Origin: Alphaproteobacteria bacterium
GTDB lineage: Bacteria > Pseudomonadota > Alphaproteobacteria > UBA9655
Reading direction: 5' to 3'
Length of the DNA: 64,000 nucleotides
Assembly (NCBI GenBank): GCA_019752515.1
Contig: JAIEMB010000006.1
Coordinates: 186,001 to 250,000 of the forward strand
Both the position numbers and the translations under genes were made by a program. The first letter of the stretch is position 1, and the number at the start of each line of letters is the position of its first letter. Shown here in pieces: positions 57,125-64,000 of this stretch. Under the pieces are notes generated by a model. The model was not told the origin of the DNA. It ran no database searches and saw nothing but the letters and a program-made list of their open reading frames with translations.

Positions 57125-57815
57125 AATACTCCATTAAACTCTGTGCCGTGGGTTTCGAACTTATCCACTTTTCTTTCCATTGAAGTTCCGAAGCTTTTGA
57201 AGCTACGTTCTTGCTTAAGCATAAGGCCCTCATGTGGCAAGCTGACTTTTCCAATGTATATTTTTTCAATACCTTAACAAAAAGTGTAACCGTATGGGGA
57301 GAAAAAAAAATGACGTGGGAAATTTCATGATTTTTGAGGTGAGTTTGAAGAGAAAGAGGCAGAGTATTTACTTCTTCTGTATAATACACAATTCGTCTCT
57401 CCGCTTTAAATCCATGGGCTTGTAAGATTTCAACAATATTCTCATGTATTATTGTACCCGAAAGATGCCAAAAAATACCCTCACTCGGTCTGGCCGTATT
57501 AAGGATAAGCTTGATCAGGTCTTTGCTAGTACCAGATGCATTAACAACATGAAAAAATCCCATATCTCTAGCAAGCTGCGCTGTCTCGTCACCAATAGCA
57601 TAAAGAGGTAATTTTTTGAATTTGTTATATTTTTCAATTGCCCGAAGCGCATTTTTACTGGTAATAATCACGGCTTGTGGATCTTCTATAGGAAGAAGAG
57701 GAAGAAACCGAGGTTGGAAAAGAGGGTAGAGATAGTATTGTATCCCCTTCCGTTCCAAAATTTTGGCAAGAGGGTAAGCATCTATCAAAGGACGCGTTAA
57801 TAGGACGCGGCGCAT
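57108..57815 (-). CDS. hemD: Uroporphyrinogen-III synthase
   Basis: Closes and rearranges hydroxymethylbilane to uroporphyrinogen III. The family is poorly conserved. The 235-residue product shows VLLTRPLIDAYPLAKILERKGI at the start, an AVIITSKNALRAI block, YAIGDETAQLARDMGF, and later VIFFSPHTVTLFVKVL, which together fit HemD. It overlaps hemC by 19 bases and the mitofilin-like gene by 17 bases. Confidence 0.9.
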   Translation of the reverse strand: MRRVLLTRPLIDAYPLAKILERKGIQYYLYPLFQPRFLPLLPIEDPQAVIITSKNALRAIEKYNKFKKLPLYAIGDETAQLARDMGFFHVVNASGTSKDLIKLILNTARPSEGIFWHLSGTIIHENIVEILQAHGFKAERRIVYYTEEVNTLPLSLQTHLKNHEISHVIFFSPHTVTLFVKVLKKYTLEKSACHMRALCLSKNVASKASELQWKEKWISSKPTAQSLMEYFDEKC

Positions 57816-58708
57816 GTTTTTTCCCGAAGATACCGGGCGGCTTCTATCCCAACATGTTCTGCTTGTAAGGAAGGACCCTTATGGAAAATAAAGCTCATGT
57901 TCTGACCTTGGGGTTCGCTTATCATACCTTTCAAAAAAAGTTCTCCATCCTTTATATATGCATAAGCTGCAAGGGGTGTTCGACAGGATCCATTTAAGGC
58001 TTTCATAAAGGCCCGTTCCGCAGTAACAGCTTGAAAAGTCTGCTCGTGATTTAAAGGAAATAACAGATCAAGAAGATCTCGATCGTTTACCCGACATTGG
58101 ATACCAATCGCTCCTTGAGCCACAGCGGGAAGACACATATCCAACGGCAGGATTTGAGTTGCCTTCTCCAATAAACCTAAACGTTTTAACCCAGCCACAG
58201 CTAAGAGCGTTACATCTATTTCTCCATTTTGAATCTTTTGAAGGCGAGTCGGAACGTTTCCTCTCAAAGACGTCACCTGAAACTGTGGATGATTATGCAG
58301 AACATAGGCCTGTCTGCGCAAAGATGAGGTCCCAAATAGAGACCCCGAAGGAAGGTCTTCCAAAGGACACCCCCCTTTTGTAATCAAAGCATCTCGTGGA
58401 TCTTCTCTCTCCAATATAGCTGGATAAGCCAATCCGTAAGGAACTTCAGTGGCAACATCTTTCATAGAATGAACGGCAAGATCCACGTCTCCTCTGGAAA
58501 GAGCACTTTCAATTTCTTTGGTAAAGAGAGATTTTCCTCCTAACTCAACTAAGCTGCGATCAACAATCGTATCTCCTGTCGTTTTTATAGGAACAACCTC
58601 AAGCTGTCCTTTGAGAAAAGGATAGTGAAATTCAAGGGCATTAATAACCTCTTGAGTTTGAATGAGAGCTAAAGGGCTTCCCCGAGTACCGATGCGAAAA
58701 ATTCTCAT
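57797..58708 (-). CDS. hemC: Hydroxymethylbilane synthase (porphobilinogen deaminase)
   Basis: Condenses four porphobilinogen units into hydroxymethylbilane on a dipyrromethane cofactor. The 303-residue product has RIGTRGSPLALIQTQEV, DLAVHSMKDVATEVP, SSLRRQAYVL-type and GNVPTRLQK blocks, and the cofactor-binding Cys in LNGSCRTPLAAYA. It is the first gene of the leftward heme operon and is divergent from tsaD, with 49 bases between the starts. Heme made here would supply the heme-containing oxidase encoded at the left end. Confidence 0.96.
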   Translation of the reverse strand: MRIFRIGTRGSPLALIQTQEVINALEFHYPFLKGQLEVVPIKTTGDTIVDRSLVELGGKSLFTKEIESALSRGDVDLAVHSMKDVATEVPYGLAYPAILEREDPRDALITKGGCPLEDLPSGSLFGTSSLRRQAYVLHNHPQFQVTSLRGNVPTRLQKIQNGEIDVTLLAVAGLKRLGLLEKATQILPLDMCLPAVAQGAIGIQCRVNDRDLLDLLFPLNHEQTFQAVTAERAFMKALNGSCRTPLAAYAYIKDGELFLKGMISEPQGQNMSFIFHKGPSLQAEHVGIEAARYLREKTCAASY

Positions 58709-58757
58709 AAAGAGTACCTTAATTCCTTTATATCCCCTTGCCTAGTAGGGATATTTC

Positions 58758-59801
58758 ATGGTTCATGGAAGAATGATTATTCTTGGAATTGAATCAAGCT
58801 GTGATGAAACATCCGCATCTGTTGTAACAGGGAATAAAGAAATTCTCTCGAATATTGTTTTATCTCAACTTCAAGAGCACAGAGCATATGGTGGTGTCGT
58901 TCCTGAAATTGCAGCGCGGAGCCACCTTCTTCATATTGAATCTATTGTTAGGAAAGCCCTTGAAGACGCTCAAATATCTCTCGAAATGATAGATGGAGTC
59001 GCTGCAGCAGGCGGTCCCGGACTTATCGGAGGCGTAATCGTAGGTGTTATGATGGCTAAAGGCATTGCTATGGGCAGAAATATTCCTTTTATACCTATCA
59101 ATCATTTGGAAGCCCATGCTTTAACTGCACGTTTAACAGATGATGTTCCCTTTCCTTATCTTTTGCTTCTTATATCGGGAGGTCATTGTCAGTTTTTAAT
59201 TGTGGAAGATATAGAGAATTATACTTACTTGGGAGGCACCATTGACGATGCCATTGGAGAGTGCATAGATAAGACCGCTCGTCTCTTGGGATTTAACTAT
59301 CCTGGCGGCCCTATTATCGAACAACTCGCTATGCAAGGAGATCCTAACGCCTTCAACTTGCCAAAACCTCTTATACGGCAAGAAGGGTGTTCATTTTCTT
59401 TTTCAGGACTTAAAACAGCAGCACGCAAACTGATTTTAGAAAACAATGAACAATCTCTCACATTTAAAGAAGATTTTTGTGCCTCTTTTCAAAAAACAAT
59501 AGGAGAGATTCTGGCAGATAAGGGTAAAAACGCTTTACTAATGGCTCTTGAAAAAAAACCTGAAATTAATACACTTGTTGTTGCTGGAGGCGTGGCGGCC
59601 AATCAATATCTTAGAAATTGCCTTACAGAATGTGCTCAGATGAGAGGGATTTCTTTGGTAGCACCTCCACAAGCTTTGTGTACAGACAATGGAGCCATGA
59701 TCGCATGGGCAGGCGTTGAACACCTTGAAAAAGGTCTTATTGGTAGTTTAAGCTTTGCACCGCGCCCTCGCTGGCCCCTAGAGGACTTAAAAATTAAATA
59801 A
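58758..59801 (+). CDS. tsaD: tRNA N6-threonylcarbamoyladenosine transferase TsaD
   Basis: Transfers the threonylcarbamoyl group to A37 of ANN-decoding tRNAs. The 347-residue product has the ASKHA start LGIESSCDETSASVV, the metal-binding His pair in PINHLEAHA (about residues 114-118) and family blocks GGPGLIGG and FSFSGLKTAARK. The ATG at 58758 has TAGGG about 8 bases upstream; the ATG at 58773 is a possible alternative closer to the conserved fold. It is divergent from hemC, as is common in alphaproteobacteria, and gpsA follows. Confidence 0.95.
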   Translation: MVHGRMIILGIESSCDETSASVVTGNKEILSNIVLSQLQEHRAYGGVVPEIAARSHLLHIESIVRKALEDAQISLEMIDGVAAAGGPGLIGGVIVGVMMAKGIAMGRNIPFIPINHLEAHALTARLTDDVPFPYLLLLISGGHCQFLIVEDIENYTYLGGTIDDAIGECIDKTARLLGFNYPGGPIIEQLAMQGDPNAFNLPKPLIRQEGCSFSFSGLKTAARKLILENNEQSLTFKEDFCASFQKTIGEILADKGKNALLMALEKKPEINTLVVAGGVAANQYLRNCLTECAQMRGISLVAPPQALCTDNGAMIAWAGVEHLEKGLIGSLSFAPRPRWPLEDLKIK

Positions 59802-59816
59802 GAAGGGGACACTTAC

Positions 59817-60809
59817 GTGAAACATATTACTGTTATTGGAGCGGGAGCTTGGGGAACAGCGCTCGCCCTGGCAGCCTTCAGAGGAGGATCTCAAGCGACT
59901 CTCTGGTCACCACGTCTTGATATGGTAGAAACAATTAACCACCGTCATGAAAATGTTTATCGTTTACCTGGTATTGCTTTGGATTCAGGTCTTTCCGCAA
60001 CAACCGATCCTCAAGAAGCTGCCAAAGCTGATATTATCATCTTGGCACCTCCTGCTCAGTTTATGCGAGAGGTGTGTAAAATATACAAAAATCATATACC
60101 TTCCCATATTCCATTACTGATCGCATCAAAAGGCATTGAAAACGGGACCTCTTTTCTCATGTCGGAGGTCCTTCAAGAATTTTTTCCTCTTAATCCTCCT
60201 TTAGTCCTTTCTGGGCCTAGTTTTGCTGGTGATGTGGCAAAAAAATTGCCAACAGCCATTGTTTTAGCAGCACAAGATCTGCATTTAAGTCAGAAAATCG
60301 CAGAGATTCTTAGCAGCCAACGTTTTCGTCTCTATGCTTCAGATGATATTATTGGGACTCAAATAGGTGGGGCGTGCAAAAATATAATTGCGATTGCTTG
60401 CGGAATTATTGAAGGTTTTGGACTTGGAGATAATGCTCGAGCAGCACTTGTAACTCGAGGACTTGCTGAAATAGCTCGCTTAGGGTGTGAGATGGGTGGA
60501 AAATTAGAAACATTTCTGGGACTCTCAGGGGTTGGTGATATTGTGTTGACCTCTTTAAGCTCACAATCACGAAACAAATCTTTTGGCCTGACTCTCGGTC
60601 GCGGAACCCCCCTTGATGAACTTTTAACGACTAAAAAATCCTTAACTGAGGGTGTTCACACCGTATCAGGCACTGTAAAGTTAGCAAAACAATACAAAGT
60701 TGATATGCCCATAACCTTTGCCATGAACGATCTTTTACATGGGGGAGGAAGTGTGGAAACCTTAATCGAACATCTTCTTAACCGACCCTTAAAGATGGAG
60801 GCTGCATGA
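59817..60809 (+). CDS. gpsA: Glycerol-3-phosphate dehydrogenase (NAD(P)+)
   Basis: Reduces dihydroxyacetone phosphate to sn-glycerol 3-phosphate for phospholipid synthesis. Starts with GTG behind AAGGGGA. The 330-residue product has the Rossmann motif IGAGAWGTALA, the segment IASKGIENGTSFLMSEVL, and the catalytic Lys in IGGACKNIIAIACGI. It overlaps the next gene (ATGATG) and is coupled to it. Confidence 0.96.
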   Translation: MKHITVIGAGAWGTALALAAFRGGSQATLWSPRLDMVETINHRHENVYRLPGIALDSGLSATTDPQEAAKADIIILAPPAQFMREVCKIYKNHIPSHIPLLIASKGIENGTSFLMSEVLQEFFPLNPPLVLSGPSFAGDVAKKLPTAIVLAAQDLHLSQKIAEILSSQRFRLYASDDIIGTQIGGACKNIIAIACGIIEGFGLGDNARAALVTRGLAEIARLGCEMGGKLETFLGLSGVGDIVLTSLSSQSRNKSFGLTLGRGTPLDELLTTKKSLTEGVHTVSGTVKLAKQYKVDMPITFAMNDLLHGGGSVETLIEHLLNRPLKMEAA

Positions 60810-61219
60810 TGGCATACTGGCTCATTAAAACTGAACCTCACGTTTGGTCTTGGGATGATCAAGTTAAAAAAGGAGTAACCTTTTGGGATGGCGTAAGAAA
60901 TTACCAGGCAAGAAATAATCTTAAATCTATGAAGTTAGGAGACATGTGCTTTTTTTATCATTCTGGGGATGAGCGTCGAATTATGGGAATTGTTGAAGTT
61001 GAGAAAACGTATTATCCAGACCCATCCGATCCTTCTGGTCAATTTGGGATGGTAGATGTAAAAAAGCTCAAGCCTTTCTCTCGCCCCGTCACACTCAGTG
61101 AAATTAAAGAAGACGCACGTCTTCAAAATCTTGCTCTTATTCGTCAGCCCCGCCTTTCTGTTATGCCTATAGATAAAGTTTCGTGGGATATTTTAAACCA
61201 AATGGGCAACCTGAGATAA
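60806..61219 (+). CDS. EVE domain protein
   Basis: A 137-residue protein consisting of one EVE domain (PUA-like fold), which binds modified bases in nucleic acids; eukaryotic homologue Thyn1. The N-terminal MAYWLIKTEPHVWSWDDQ, WDGVRNYQARNNLKSMKLGD and FYHSGDERRIMGIVEV form the conserved block with the base-binding pocket residues. It starts in the gpsA stop. In bacteria, some EVE proteins occur near modification-dependent restriction genes; nothing of the kind is near it here. Its role is unknown. Confidence 0.93.
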   Translation: MMAYWLIKTEPHVWSWDDQVKKGVTFWDGVRNYQARNNLKSMKLGDMCFFYHSGDERRIMGIVEVEKTYYPDPSDPSGQFGMVDVKKLKPFSRPVTLSEIKEDARLQNLALIRQPRLSVMPIDKVSWDILNQMGNLR

Positions 61220-61246
61220 AAATGTTAAAACGGGGAAGAAAAAACA

Positions 61247-63160
61247 ATGAAACTTCAACCTCTTCACACAGTTGACTGCATGCAAACCTATGAGGAACTT
61301 TATCAAGATTCCATTACCTATCCCGAGAGATTTTGGGCAACTGAAGGTAAGCGCCTAGAATGGATCAAACCTTATACTCAAGTTCAAAATTGGAGCTTTG
61401 AGGGAGACATTCAGATTCGCTGGTATCAAGATGGTACACTCAACGCTTGCGTCAACTGCCTAGACCGCCATCTCACCCAAAAAGCGCAGAAAATTGCTTT
61501 AATCTGGGAGGGAGATGAACCTCATGAAAAACGGCAATTTACCTATCAAGAATTATTTGATGATGTATGTCGTTTTGCCAACGTTCTTAAGAACAAAGGT
61601 ATTCAAAAAGGAGACCGAGTCACAATTTACATGCCCCAAGTACCCGAAGCTATTATTGCCATGTTGGCTTGTACACGAATTGGAGCCGTACACTCGGTTG
61701 TTTTCGGTGGGTTTTCTGCAAAAGCCCTTGCTGAACGCATCCATGATTCCGAATCGAAACTGATTATTACAGCCGATGAGGGGCTTCGAGGAGGAAAGAA
61801 GATTCCCCTCAAGAAAAGTGTAGATGAAGCTCTTAAAAGCTGCTCTTCAGTTCAAACATCTATTGTGGTCAATCGAACAGGTGAAGAAATTGCATGGAAT
61901 GAGGGTCGTGATTTTTGGTACCATGAATTGATGAAAGATTCCTCCCCCGTTTGCGACCCTGTTGAAATGAATGCTGAGGATCCCTTGTTCATCTTATATA
62001 CCTCAGGATCCACAGGGAAACCCAAAGGTGTTTTGCATACAACAGGCGGGTATCTTGTCTATGCTTCTTTAACCCATGAGAAAGTATTTGATTTTCAAGA
62101 AAATGATGTTTATTGGTGCACAGCTGATATTGGTTGGATTACAGGGCATAGCTATGTCGTCTATGGTCCTCTGTCAAATGGGGCAACCATACTCATTTAT
62201 GAAGGTATACCAACTCATCCTACACCTGCGCGGCTTTGGGAGATGGTGGATCGTTATCAGGTTTCTCTTTTCTATACCGCACCAACAGCTATAAGAGCGT
62301 TGATGAAGGAAGGTATCAAATGGCCCAAAAGTGCAAAACGAGGTTCTCTACGACTTCTCGGCACAGTAGGTGAACCTATTAATGTTGAAGCTTGGGAATG
62401 GTATTACACAATCATAGGTAATCAATCTTGTCAAATCCTGGATACATGGTGGCAAACAGAAACAGGTGGAATCATGATTTCCGCTCTCCCCAAACTCGTC
62501 CCATCAAAACCAGGGTCTGCTTCTAAACCCTTTTTTGGAATACAGCCTGTTCTCATGGGAGAGGGCTCTCATCCTCTTAAAGGTGCAGGTGAAGGCCCTT
62601 TGTGTTTAAAAAGTTCTTGGCCAGGTCAAGCCCGAACTCTTTATAAAAATCATGAGGGATTTATTTCAACCTATTTTAAATCCTACCCAGGGTACTATTT
62701 TACGGGAGACGGAGCGCGACGCGATGAAGAAGGTCTCTATTGGATCACAGGTAGGATTGATGACGTTATCAACGTATCAGGCCATAGACTGGGTACGGCT
62801 GAGATTGAAGACGCTATTAATAGTCATGAAGCCGTTGTGGAGTCTGCCGTTATAGGGTGTCCCCATGAGATTAAAGGGCAAGGAATCTGTGCCTATATTA
62901 TTTTAAAAGACAACATTCATATTGGCCCCGCTCTCAAGCAGGAGATCATTCTCCATGTGCGCCACCTCATCGGTCCGATTGCAACTCTGGACCTTATTTA
63001 TTTTACACCCGCCCTCCCAAAAACCCGCTCAGGGAAAATTATGCGCCGCATCTTACGGAAACTCGCGGCAGGAGAAGCCGATTCTCTTGGAGATATTTCG
63101 ACCCTTGCTGATCCCTCCGTTGTAGAGGACCTGGTGCATCTTACCGCTAAATCAACTTAA
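61247..63160 (+). CDS. acs: Acetyl-CoA synthetase
   Basis: Makes acetyl-CoA from acetate, ATP and CoA through acetyl-AMP. The 637-residue product has [22 protein letters not shown] (P-loop-like AMP-binding motif), [12 protein letters not shown] and WWQTETGG blocks, [34 protein letters not shown] and the C-terminal catalytic Lys in [12 protein letters not shown], which can be regulated by acetylation. The length is full. It has GGGGAAGAAA at its start. Whether acetate is a carbon source for this organism is an inference. Confidence 0.96.
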   Translation: MKLQPLHTVDCMQTYEELYQDSITYPERFWATEGKRLEWIKPYTQVQNWSFEGDIQIRWYQDGTLNACVNCLDRHLTQKAQKIALIWEGDEPHEKRQFTYQELFDDVCRFANVLKNKGIQKGDRVTIYMPQVPEAIIAMLACTRIGAVHSVVFGGFSAKALAERIHDSESKLIITADEGLRGGKKIPLKKSVDEALKSCSSVQTSIVVNRTGEEIAWNEGRDFWYHELMKDSSPVCDPVEMNAEDPLFILYTSGSTGKPKGVLHTTGGYLVYASLTHEKVFDFQENDVYWCTADIGWITGHSYVVYGPLSNGATILIYEGIPTHPTPARLWEMVDRYQVSLFYTAPTAIRALMKEGIKWPKSAKRGSLRLLGTVGEPINVEAWEWYYTIIGNQSCQILDTWWQTETGGIMISALPKLVPSKPGSASKPFFGIQPVLMGEGSHPLKGAGEGPLCLKSSWPGQARTLYKNHEGFISTYFKSYPGYYFTGDGARRDEEGLYWITGRIDDVINVSGHRLGTAEIEDAINSHEAVVESAVIGCPHEIKGQGICAYIILKDNIHIGPALKQEIILHVRHLIGPIATLDLIYFTPALPKTRSGKIMRRILRKLAAGEADSLGDISTLADPSVVEDLVHLTAKST

Positions 63161-63258
63161 TTTTATTGTAAATTGAATACGTTATACCCAGGGGGTTGAT
63201 TTTTAAATTACTTTCAAGTATTAAAAGAACATTAACTTATAAGGATGAGTGCGAACTA

Positions 63259-63810
63259 TTGTTTATTCAAACAGAGGAAACACCAAATCCGGCCACGTTA
63301 AAATTTCTTCCTGGCCGTCTTCTTATGCAAGAAGGAACAGCAGAGTTCAAAACTCGGGAAGAGGCCTCAAAATCCCCCCTCGCTCAGAAACTATTTGAGA
63401 TTGAAGGGGTAAAAGGTGTTTTTTTCGGTGCGGATTTTATTACAATTGCTAAGGAAGAGACTCTTTCCTGGGTGGTGCTTAAGCCTGCCATTTTGGGAGC
63501 AATTATGGAGCACTTCGTTACACATCAACCCTTGTTTTTTGGAGAGAGAGTTTCTATCTCTTCTGGAGAAGGGGATGATCCTCTTGTTATTCAAATTAAA
63601 GAGATCTTAGACACACGTATCCGTCCAGCAGTTGCCATGGATGGAGGTGATATTGTTTTTGATTGCTTTGAAGATGGCATCGTTTATGTGCGGATGCAGG
63701 GGGCCTGTTCAGGGTGTCCTAGCTCATCAGCCACATTAAAAACAGGTATTGAGAATATGCTACGCCATTATGTACCAGAGGTTCTAGAAGTCAGAGCCAT
63801 GGAGAGTTGA
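63259..63810 (+). CDS. NfuA-type iron-sulfur scaffold protein
   Basis: Carries and delivers 4Fe-4S clusters. I choose a TTG at 63259, which gives the family-typical N-terminus (M)FIQTEETPNPATLKFLPG and has AAGGATGAG upstream; an upstream ATG or similar at 63196 adds unconserved residues. The 183-residue product has an Nfu_N domain (about 1-90) and a NifU-like C-terminal domain (about 110-180) with the cluster Cys pair in GACSGCPSS and AMDGGDIVF. It works with ygfZ/CDGSH-type functions in Fe-S supply; the link is inferred. Confidence 0.92.
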   Translation: MFIQTEETPNPATLKFLPGRLLMQEGTAEFKTREEASKSPLAQKLFEIEGVKGVFFGADFITIAKEETLSWVVLKPAILGAIMEHFVTHQPLFFGERVSISSGEGDDPLVIQIKEILDTRIRPAVAMDGGDIVFDCFEDGIVYVRMQGACSGCPSSSATLKTGIENMLRHYVPEVLEVRAMES

Positions 63811-63820
63811 GGAGTTGAGT

Positions 63821-64000
63821 ATGTTAAAACAGTCGAAAGTCCAGATTTCCTTAGTGGTCGCTTTGGGATTAATGATCGTAGGTCAGATTGGGTTTGTCCT
63901 TTATCGAGGAGATCCTTTTCCTTCATCTTCTGAGAAAAGTGAAGAAAATCCGGTCGCCCTGAATGATCCCGCCCAAGAATTAGAACTTGCTACACCTCAA
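63821..64000 (+). CDS. Membrane-anchored protein of unknown function, 5' end only
   Basis: An ATG at 63821, after a GGAGTTGAG ribosome site, opens a frame without a stop to the window edge (60 codons). It encodes a basic start, an N-terminal membrane helix (ISLVVALGLMIVGQIGFVLYR), then a Ser/Glu-rich segment. The rest lies outside the window and I cannot assign it. Confidence 0.7.
   Translation, partial: MLKQSKVQISLVVALGLMIVGQIGFVLYRGDPFPSSSEKSEENPVALNDPAQELELATPQ

Overview
The window reads as a chromosomal segment of a low-GC alphaproteobacterium, probably host-associated or intracellular and near the Holosporales/Paracaedibacter type (an inference from gene order and content; no 16S gene is present). 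Alphaproteobacterial signatures include the TIGR02300 (FYDLN) protein, the ubiquinol-cytochrome c chaperone next to a DUF177 gene and bamE, rnd-kdsD-lptC-lptA-lptB, an NDUFA9-like protein, cmk-rpsA, and hemC-hemD-mitofilin-hemY divergent from tsaD-gpsA. Nearly all of the window is densely packed core housekeeping sequence, with many genes joined by ATGA or TAATG overlaps.

Layout. 1-9.3 kb: cytochrome c oxidase genes (ctaC-ctaD leftward, ctaD cut by the window edge; ctaE-surf1 rightward behind a YejA-type binding protein), an M16 peptidase, YqgE, a DsbD-type reductase and RNase HI. 9.3-12.6 kb: CDGSH protein, a lipoprotein, DUF177, Cbp3-type chaperone, bamE and an NDUFA9-like protein. 12.6-14.2 kb is a small accessory island: a PIN toxin with an N-terminally truncated Phd-type antitoxin, a secreted cysteine-rich protein and tRNA-Leu(CAG). 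14.2-19.5 kb: RNase D, LPS transport genes and proS. 19.5-21.9 kb: a secreted multidomain protein with an OTU-like Cys/His signature and two tandem C-terminal domains. 22-24.2 kb: a proton-pumping pyrophosphatase with a parS-like site just upstream. 24.2-24.8 kb: a decayed DUF559 nuclease gene between inverted REP-like palindromes. 24.8-29 kb: rpsA, cmk, TIGR02300 and a frameshifted secreted-protein gene. 29-33.2 kb: two tandem murJ genes and trpS. 33.3-40.4 kb: a six-gene MoxR/Bat operon. 40.5-46.1 kb: glyQS, cdd, ygfZ and an MFS transporter. 46.2-51.6 kb: yebC-ruvC-ruvA-ruvB-ybgC-tolQ-tolR-tolA. 51.7-58.7 kb leftward: dnaE, then hemY, a mitofilin-like gene, hemD and hemC. 58.7-64 kb rightward: tsaD, gpsA, an EVE protein, acs, an Nfu scaffold and the start of an unknown membrane-anchored protein.

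The genes point to aerobic respiration (aa3-type oxidase and its assembly factors, heme synthesis), an LPS-bearing outer membrane (Lpt, BamE, Tol), use of acetate, and pyrophosphate-driven proton pumping. I saw no clearly new multi-gene system. The best candidates for new biology are the OTU-like exported protein, the cysteine-rich secreted protein, the antitoxin-truncated PIN module, and the nuclease/REP cassette with its flanking 15-bp direct repeat. Function calls rest on motifs and family recognition from the sequence; no database search was run.
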